Below, one piece after another: positions 63,942 through 64,000 of a stretch of DNA of 64,000 nucleotides (position 1 is its first letter; the number at the start of each line of letters is the position of its first letter). Under the pieces are notes generated by a model. The model was not told the origin of the DNA, made no database searches, and saw only the letters and a program-made list of their open reading frames with translations. The position numbers and the translations under genes are program-made. Source of the DNA: Synechococcus sp. MEDNS5 (lineage in GTDB: Bacteria > Cyanobacteriota > Cyanobacteriia > PCC-6307 > Cyanobiaceae); assembly GCF_014279875.1 (NCBI RefSeq), contig NZ_CP047952.1, forward strand, positions 1,736,001 to 1,800,000, in the 5' to 3' direction.

Positions 63942-64000
63942 ATGGCCAAGAAGTCGATGATCGCTCGCGATGCGAAGCGCAAGAAAATGGTTGAGCGCTT
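63942..64000 (+). CDS. rpsN: 30S ribosomal protein S14 (cut by window end)
   Basis: Partial frame starting [20 protein letters not shown], the N terminus of the long (zinc-free) S14. Only about 19 residues are in the window. It follows rseP by 43 bases with a weak hairpin (GGCAGT/ACTGCT, then TTTT) between. Confidence 0.9.
   Translation, partial: [19 protein letters not shown]

Overview
The window reads as a stretch of core chromosome from a marine picocyanobacterium of the Synechococcus/Cyanobium group. The evidence is the photosynthetic and cyanobacterial gene set (psaF-psaJ, petC-petA, ndhB, a high-light-inducible protein, Vipp1, Ycf46, a cyAbrB regulator, a UbiA-type prenyltransferase), the fairly high GC content, very short intergenic gaps and few HIP1 octamers. 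I see no insertion sequence, prophage, integrase, CRISPR array or obvious genomic island. Nearly every base lies in or next to a gene, and no gap longer than 300 bases lacks a gene.

Layout. 1-4750: tRNA-Asp and gltX face a leftward operon of wecB, a DUF1643 gene, a small conserved gene and a Na+/H+ antiporter. 4864-8131: a PilT-type ATPase, hli, tsaD and psaF-psaJ with a clear terminator. 8147-14995: gmk, rqcH, tatC, a DUF3067 gene, petC-petA, lgt, cobM and tRNA-Val. 15078-24957: rodZ-like, ppx, ubiA, an S66 peptidase, ispD, a short GT9-like gene, a K+ channel, fabG and a groEL without groES. 24995-30159: a long leftward run ctaA-ctaB-ABC exporter-unknown-nanE-small gene. 30385-33948: ctaC-ctaD-ctaE and a cyAbrB regulator. 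34025-43158: hdeD, ribE, a bifunctional-nuclease-domain gene, a ferredoxin-like aldo/keto reductase, and a tightly packed leftward run topA-lipoprotein-DUF2232-cobT-like-solute-binding lipoprotein.

43286-54981: ndhB, an ABC ATPase and a response regulator run rightward; vipp1-trxA-aminotransferase-birA-M23 peptidase run leftward; then a DUF721/zinc-ribbon protein and a leftward three-gene sugar-transfer cassette (EamA transporter, GT4 glycosyltransferase, ArnT-like transferase). 55035-64000: sppA-aroH, a DUF2808 gene, and a rightward membrane-biogenesis and translation block rpmH-rnpA-PH-domain gene-yidC-yceD-ycf46-small ORF-serS-rseP-rpsN (cut by the window end).

Genes are strongly overlapped: many neighbours share an ATGA or TGATG junction, and seven convergent pairs overlap at their 3' ends. 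The most notable points are a perfect 9-bp GC-rich hairpin with a T-rich tail inside the first codons of lgt just after petA, an Ig-like (Big2-type) insertion in the YidC lumenal/periplasmic loop, a DciA-like DUF721 protein with a C-terminal zinc ribbon, the tatC-DUF3067-petC neighbourhood, the GT4/ArnT-like/EamA cassette, and an unlisted 53-residue membrane peptide gene after ycf46. No wholly new multi-gene defence or mobile system is visible.
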